Part shown: in pieces, positions 57,650 to 64,000 of the stretch
Numbering within the stretch: position 1 is the stretch's first letter
Layout: each line of letters begins with the position of its first letter
Assembly: GCF_000247815.1 (NCBI RefSeq)
Contig: NC_021677.1
Span: forward strand, 12,286,040 to 12,350,039
Source of the DNA: Ficedula albicollis
Taxonomy: Eukaryota > Chordata > Aves > Passeriformes > Muscicapidae
DNA: 64,000 nucleotides
Direction: 5' to 3'
The notes under the pieces: generated by a model
Database searches by the model: none
The model's input: the letters and a program-made list of their open reading frames with translations, nothing else
What the model was told of the DNA's origin: nothing
Made by a program: the position numbers and the translations under genes

Positions 57650-59474
57650 GGGGGGAGGGGGGAAATAGGACGAGCGTTCCAGCTGGGAGTCCCTCCATTA
57701 GCGCTGGCAAGGAGCAGCCAAAGTGCCTGCCAACATCCAAGTGCTACATCATCTCTACGTGCCCAGGAGTGGATCTATTGGCATTCGTACCTGTTGGTTT
57801 AAATTTACACTCCTTCCTGTGAAAGCTTAAAGTAGAAATGTTGGCACCTGAAATCCTGTAATCACCGGCTCCAGCCCCGGACCGAGCCACACTGGCAGGA
57901 GAAGGGCTTGATCTGACTGGAATCAACCACGAGGCAAAAATTAGCTTTTTCCTCCCAGAAAGAAGGAGGAAATACTCTATTACAACAGAACCGTCTGGAA
58001 TTTGATTGCTTTAACTTTAAACCCGAGAATTTTCTGTGTGGACAAGGGGTAAATAATTCCTCAAAGGAAATGGGAACAATTAACTCTTAGCATAGGAAGA
58101 GAAAAGGAAGAGTGGGGCTAGAGGGAAATATCAGACTGGTAGTCCAGACATTTAAGTTCCTGCACTTTATTTCTGTTGGTGTAACTGTATAAATCATATC
58201 AAAACAGCAAAAGCAAACCCGAGACATTCCTTTAGATGCTGCCTGAAACGCATCCTCAGAAAAACTTCCTTAAAACCAGAACAGGAGTCGTGAAAACGGA
58301 AGAGATTTTAAATCAAATACTTAGAGTCCTTCTCCCGGGGGATTCCCGTGGTCAGCATACGGGCGAGGGAGCCGCTGTTTAAAACGAACTTTCAAATTTG
58401 GCAGAGCAGGGGGGAGGAGAAAGCCTTCCAGGGAGCATCCCCTCTGCCACCACTTCGAGGGCTGCAGCTCGTGGGGGGCTACGAAGACTTGTTAGGGAGG
58501 GGAGAAAAAAATCGACCTAAAAAAACCCTCCAAAAGCGGTTTGGGTTGTTACTTGGAAAAAGGCAGAACTCAGACCCCAAAAAACCGAGAGGGTTTTGCA
58601 ATCGCCGCTCTGCGAAACGAGAGTGGCGAAGGGCGCAGCGCCCGCCGGCGGCCGCTCCCCGCTGGGAGGGGACGGGGCGCCCCAAAACGAGGAGGGTGAT
58701 GGACACAGCGATCGCTCCCCTCACGGCAGCCGCTCACCAGTGGTTTCTGTATGTTCGTGGGGTTTCTTTTTCTAAACTTCCCAGCTAAAATCTCATCAAC
58801 AAAACATCACCCGCACCGCGGCTCTCTCGAAATTTATCCACCTCCGGGAGAACACGCGGCTCCTGCCGCCGGGAGTGACCCTGACATGGGCGGCTGTAAA
58901 ACACGAACGAAGGGCCGGCAGGATGTTGGGAGGAAGGCTCGCCATCCATCTGAGCAGCGGAACGCGCCCTGCAGCCGCGCTGGTCACCTGCTCCCTGCGC
59001 GGCGCGCAGCGTGCGCAGAGCGCGCAGCGTGCGCGGAGCTCTGCTCGCCACCGGCGACGGCGACAGCGGCACAGACGGCTCCCAGCGCTGCCGCCGGGAG
59101 CTGGGATGGTGCAGGGGAGCGAGGGCAGGGCAGGACGGGGGTCCCGAGCACGGTCGGGGACCCTGCGCATCCCCGCGCATCGCCGGCTGCGCAGCCCGTG
59201 CGCCGCGGGGCTGCGGTGCCGCCGCGCTCGGCATCGCCCAGCCGCTCCGGGCGGGCAGCAAACGCGCTCCCGCTCTCTCTGGAGCCTGTTGAAGCGCTCT
59301 CTGCGCCCGGGCGCTGCAGGGAATCTCTACCGGGCCGCTTCTCCCCCTCCCCGCGCCCGCTCCGGGCGGCAGCACCCCGGCCGTGTCCCCCCAGTGTTGC
59401 CGTGTCCCCCCAGTGTTGAGTCTCCGGGCAAACATCCTGAGCAAGCAGGTGCTGCCGTGACAGCGGCTCCTCGG

Positions 59475-59475
<1 letters not shown>

Positions 59476-59564
<89 letters not shown>
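59476..59564. repeat. 89-nt poly-G block, probable assembly artefact
   Basis: A G run bounded by an exact 25-bp direct repeat (gccgtgacagcggctcctcg...) at 59454-59478 and 59564-59588, in the CpG island upstream of CALCA. Confidence 0.9.
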
Positions 59565-59566
<2 letters not shown>

Positions 59567-59890
59567 GTGACAGCGGCTCCTCGGCGGGTGATGCATGGGC
59601 GGCCCGGCAATCCCCGCCGGGCAGCGGGGCGAGCCCCCCTTCCCGGGCGCGGAGAGGCGCTGCACCTGCCCCTGAAGTTGCGCCATGGAGGTGGCGGTGA
59701 TGCTGGTGGTTTCCTCTCGGAGCGCGGAGTTTCTCCGCGGCCCCGGCCGGCGGGGCAGAGCACGGGAGGCGCTCGCGGGTGCCGCTTGTCCCTGTGCTCC
59801 CTTCGGGCGACACAACCCGCCCGTGCTCCGGTGCGGAACCCCCGCCGCCCACACGCGGTATCCCCGGGATGCTCTCCGGAGCCGCGGCGG

Positions 59891-60264
<374 letters not shown>

Positions 60265-60407
60265 CGGCGGCACCGGCACCGGCTCCGCTCTGCGCTCCGC
60301 TCCGCTCCCCCCCCTCCCCGGTAAGCGCCGCCAACCGCGTCCCCGGGTCTGTCTGTGCCAAGGCGGGGGACAGCCCTTCCGGCGTGCCCGGCCAGGACAC
60401 GATGCTG

Positions 60408-60745
<338 letters not shown>

Positions 60746-61488
60746 CGTGCCCGGCCAGGACACGATGCTGCGGCAACGGGAGCCGCGGGCATGAGGAGCA
60801 TCCTTTGGATGCTCCCGTCGAGTACTGGGAGCTGGCAAAAATGAGGATGATGTGGTGGTGATGTGCTCCTTGGAGTCCAGGACACTGATGCTGTGAGAGA
60901 GGCGTATCTCGAATCTTCAATAATAGGTGTTTTTATAGCTTTTGTGGTTATGACTGATTTTTAACTTATCTTCTCTGGTTTCAGCATATAAATATTTATT
61001 GAAATTAAACTACTTAATTCTTAGTGTATTCTGAACTGGGGTGTTAGTGTGCTGGTTGGCAAGAAGCAGGCAGCTTCAGGTAAAGTGCTAACAAGGGCAT
61101 TTTGTTCTCAAAAACGTTAAACACTTACTGTTTTTCCTTGTGATTCGTATCTGTCCGTGTCGGACACACAGTCTGTGACATTGTGTGCAGTGGTTAGAGG
61201 AATGTATTTTCTGCCAGTTTGAGGAAAGCTGCTTTAAGTTGAATGCAAATAGCCGCAGCCACGTTTTCCTGCCCTGCAATAGTGCCAAGCTATAATAAAA
61301 TTTTGAGAAAACTAAACCACAATAGCAATAATCAAAATAAACAAAAAGGTGAATTTAAATTACAAATCTGTTCATGCTTGTGCTACTTGTGGCTAGGAAG
61401 CAATGACCTCTTTAGTGGAACTTGCAGGATTGAGAGGGTTGGAAAACAGCCATTGCTTGATGTACCTCTTTGTTGTAGAGAGGAAATC

Positions 61489-61574
61489 ATGGTTATGCTG
61501 AAGATTTCATCTTTCCTTGCTGTTTATGCCTTGGTTGTGTGCCAGATGGACAGCTTCCAGGCAGCCCCAGTCAG
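61489..61574 (+). CDS. CALCA: CALCA coding exon 2 (signal peptide)
   Basis: The exon begins at 61479 after ctttgttgtag and its donor is gtaaga. The start is ATG at 61489; a second in-frame ATG follows two codons later (ATG GTT ATG). The first is chosen because the protein then begins MVMLKISSF as in chicken. It ends in phase 2. Confidence 0.95.
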
Positions 61575-62993
61575 GTAAGAAGCTGGTCCTGTTGCTGAGT
61601 GCTCTGTCTGAATGGTATGAAAATGCTTAATATTCTTGAGAGGTCCAGGAGGGAAACAGACAACGGTGAAGGAGAAAGGTGGCTGCTTTTTGTGCTGTGG
61701 CTTTTTGATTCCATTTTTAAACCGCCTAACGTGGCGCGTGAGGGGAGCGCACCGGGGTTTGCACATTCACACCCTGAAAGGCACTGTCAATGACACACAG
61801 CCTGCCAGACCCCTCTCTCTGCAGCAGCCTGGGCTTCATTCACCCTGTTTGCCTTGCCTCTGCCTAGACCTGGCTTGGAGTCCATCACGGATCGAGTGAC
61901 TCTCAGTGATTACGAAGCTCGGAGGTTATTAAATGCGCTGGTCAAAGAGTTCATACAGATGACAGCAGAAGAGCTGGAGCAAGCCTCCGAGGGGAACAGG
62001 TAAGGACTGCAGTCCTGGGCAGCAGAAAAGCAATGTGGGACTGTTATGTTTGATATTTAGCAAAAGCCATTTGAGCAGACCCTCTGCAGGTCAAGATCTT
62101 TCTGTTTTCCCGGGGTTATGGCTAACTGGTGAAGGATGATACTGCAGAGACAACCTAGTGTTGGTGTCCAGAGAATGGCTTCCACCTAGTTAACCTGCCT
62201 CTATCTGTCTCTTACTTCTGAAAGTGGAGGGCGATTTGAGCTTGAATGAGTAGGTTGTGTTAAAATATGGCAGCAAAAGGTATGTCTTCCCACTGGGAGT
62301 GTTAGGGGATCACTCAGTCGCTCTTGGATTCTCTGTCGTGCAAGTGCATGCTGTTGTAAGGCATGGAAAGCCCCTGCCAGGAGGGATGTGTTCCTCCTGA
62401 TGCACGAAGCCACTCTCCCTCAGGCATGCAGGAGCATTTGCATTATCCTAACAGGATTTGCATTGCAATGCATGGGGATGGATGAGGCACTGAACAGCAT
62501 GCGGGATATGGGGGAAGTTCAGCTTCCTGACCTCTGACTATATGAGCATCCAAAAGGCTAATGGACTTGCTTGTCAACAAAATTGGATTCATTAACAAAT
62601 GGTGTTTTCCTTCTGACTGCTTCTGTATGGACTTGCCTTGCATGGAATGTGATGCAGAGGGTTTGGATTTATTTTGAATGGACTTTTGAGTTTTCTAACT
62701 GGTAGATCTTTTATGTAGGGAAGAAATGCATGAATGTGCATGTTTGAGGTTACTCTTCCTCTGGGCATGTTTTTATTTTCTTTCCCCCCTGCAGCCTGGA
62801 TAGACCCATTTCCAAACGCTGTGCCAGTCTGAGTACTTGTGTGCTGGGCAAACTGTCTCAAGAATTGCACAAATTGCAAACTTACCCTCGCACTGACGTC
62901 GGGGCTGGAACTCCTGGCAAGAAACGGAATGTGCTGAGTGACCTGGAACATGAACGCTATGCAAACTATGGGGAACCCCTAGGAAACAACTAG
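61489..62993 (+). CDS. CALCA: CALCA, procalcitonin (calcitonin splice form)
   Basis: Three exons (61489-61574, 61868-61999, 62795-62993) join in frame to 138 codons plus TAG. The product is preprocalcitonin. A signal peptide with a hydrophobic core ([13 protein letters not shown]) comes first, then an N-terminal propeptide ([20 protein letters not shown]...). Next come the KR cleavage site and mature calcitonin starting [10 protein letters not shown], with the Cys1-Cys7 ring, and then proline followed by GKKR for amidation and cleavage. A C-terminal flanking peptide beginning [16 protein letters not shown] ends the chain. Calcitonin lowers blood calcium by inhibiting osteoclasts. The alternative CGRP exon (ACNTATC-type) is not present before position 64000, so it must lie further downstream. 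CALCB is an alternative name, but a calcitonin-bearing exon indicates CALCA. Confidence 0.97.
61868..61999 (+). CDS. CALCA: CALCA coding exon 3 (common propeptide)
   Basis: A 132-nt phase 2-2 exon between gcctctgcctag and gtaagg. It encodes [20 protein letters not shown] then [20 protein letters not shown]. It is shared by the calcitonin and CGRP transcripts in this family. Confidence 0.96.
62795..62993 (+). CDS. CALCA: CALCA exon 4 (calcitonin exon)
   Basis: After tttcccccctgcag. It encodes LDRPISKR, then [36 protein letters not shown] and the C-terminal peptide, with TAG at 62991. It is the terminal exon of the calcitonin form and carries its own polyadenylation signal downstream. It is skipped in CGRP transcripts (family knowledge). 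Confidence 0.97.
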
Positions 62994-63315
62994 ACATGCT
63001 TATTTCTCCCCCTCCTCCCCCTTTTTTAACCTGATGCATGTGGATCTAACTTTGATTGCTAACTTTGCTGTGTTCTTTTGATTCTGTTTTCGACAGAGAA
63101 TGTTTGAGATGGACCTAATGTTAGGAAGACCACGAACATAACATGCATACCAAACTAGGGGAAAAAAAATAAATAAAAATGATCAGCACTGCCTTGATAT
63201 TCCAAATTATTTTCTTAGACACTGATTAAAAAAAAATTCTAAAAGAGGTTCTTCATTTCTGGCTGCTAAATGTACAAGTAGATTCTTTCTTTTGTGCTTG
63301 CCCACGCACTTGTTC

Positions 63316-63321
63316 AATAAA
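63316..63321 (+). terminator. polyadenylation signal of the calcitonin transcript
   Basis: AATAAA within ttgttcaataaacctattt, about 320 nt after the stop and followed by GT/T-rich sequence. Two overlapping AATAAA motifs at 63168-63177 are the alternative. Confidence 0.6.
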
Positions 63322-64000
63322 CCTATTTTTCTATAAGGATTAGATCTGCTTGGTTTAACAGTTTGTTTTAGAGTGTAAGATTTCTAGACAAAGCTAGAAA
63401 AATTTTGCAACTTGTCTTAATGTTCAAGAGAGGCAATGCTAGTACCTTCTAGAAAAGTTGAAAGAGAATTTAGAAGTCAAAGTTCTACATATAAATTGAT
63501 ATGTACTCCTATAAAAGGCATGCATGCAATCCTGTTGGTAGGGACTCTGAGAAGCAAAGAATTCAGGAAGGCTCATACATATTCATTCTAACAAACTAGA
63601 AATGTAATCCTGTTAAAACTGGGTACTGAACATGTCCAGGTAAGAATTTTGTGGTCTTTTTCTTTTCTTATTTTACAATGGGTTTTTGCACTATATTTAA
63701 AACTTGTGTACCTTTAAAATATTTGTGTTGGTTTACAATTCACCTACATTAGGTTATCTTGCATTAAGAGCCCAACCCAGACTTCTTTACAGTTCTGTTG
63801 CAGCACTGCATCTATCTTGTAATTAGAAGCCTCTTTCAAATACTTGGCATTGATTGTAAAAGCAACTCTTCACTGTTTGCATTAATAAACTGCCTTGTGA
63901 TGCTTAGCTGAGAAAAATCCCTCCTACTGGAAGAAAAACTCATTGCTTTAGTAGAAAATTCTTCAAGCAGGGATTGTGTGAATATATATTCATTGAAGTT
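63322..64000 (+). other. CALCA intron or downstream sequence, no exon found
   Basis: AT-rich and without a recognisable coding exon. In CGRP transcripts this would be the intron before the CGRP exon, which I did not find before the window ends. Another AATAAA lies near 63884. Confidence 0.5.

Noticed and set aside
63000..64000. CGRP exon of CALCA
   Set aside because: I looked for an ACNTATC-like coding segment and found none, so it should lie beyond the window.

Overview
This is vertebrate nuclear DNA, and almost certainly from a bird. The genes have introns with gt/ag splice sites. The interspersed repeats are 3' ends of CR1 LINEs with the avian terminal signature (attctgtgattctatgg and variants). 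I saw no mammalian-type SINEs. The mature calcitonin reads like the chicken hormone ([20 protein letters not shown]...). The species cannot be fixed from this window.

Layout. 1-16180 reads as the large 5' intron of PDE3B (exon 1 lies outside the window); it holds CR1 pieces, an old degenerate repeat, microsatellites and a 344-nt poly-G block. 16181-33423 carries fourteen PDE3B coding exons on the + strand (750 residues plus stop), followed by a 3' UTR with AATAAA at 34785. 34800-45000 is gene-poor and includes a near-identical 741-bp tandem duplication. 45004-48432 carries the last four coding exons of CYP2R1 on the - strand (426 residues plus stop); its first exon (about 75 residues) is missing, most likely lost in the 643-nt poly-G block at 50616-51258. 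51.3-57.4 kb is gene-poor. At 57479-57649 (-) there is an unassigned open segment with a strong 3' splice site. 58.6-60.8 kb is a CpG island interrupted by three poly-G blocks, plausibly the CALCA promoter and 5' exon area. 61489-62993 carries CALCA coding exons 2-4 on the + strand, ending with the calcitonin exon; the CGRP exon would lie beyond the window.

The genes. PDE3B (+) and CYP2R1 (-) are convergent and CALCA (+) follows, matching the conserved PDE3B-CYP2R1-CALC neighbourhood of vertebrates. PDE3B degrades cAMP in insulin signalling, CYP2R1 makes 25-hydroxyvitamin D, and CALCA makes calcitonin and CGRP. The last two act in calcium homeostasis, but nothing here shows shared regulation.

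Assembly quality is the strongest unexpected signal. A 27-nt Illumina adapter match lies inside CYP2R1 intron 3, exactly between two copies of a duplicated segment. Five pure poly-G blocks (89-643 nt) sit in the sequence, three of them between exact direct repeats. More than fifteen slightly diverged local tandem duplications are scattered across the window, one of which copies a PDE3B splice acceptor. I read most of these as short-read assembly artefacts rather than biology. I did not find a convincing new biological system; the best candidate for something undescribed is the unassigned minus-strand exon-like segment near 57.5 kb.
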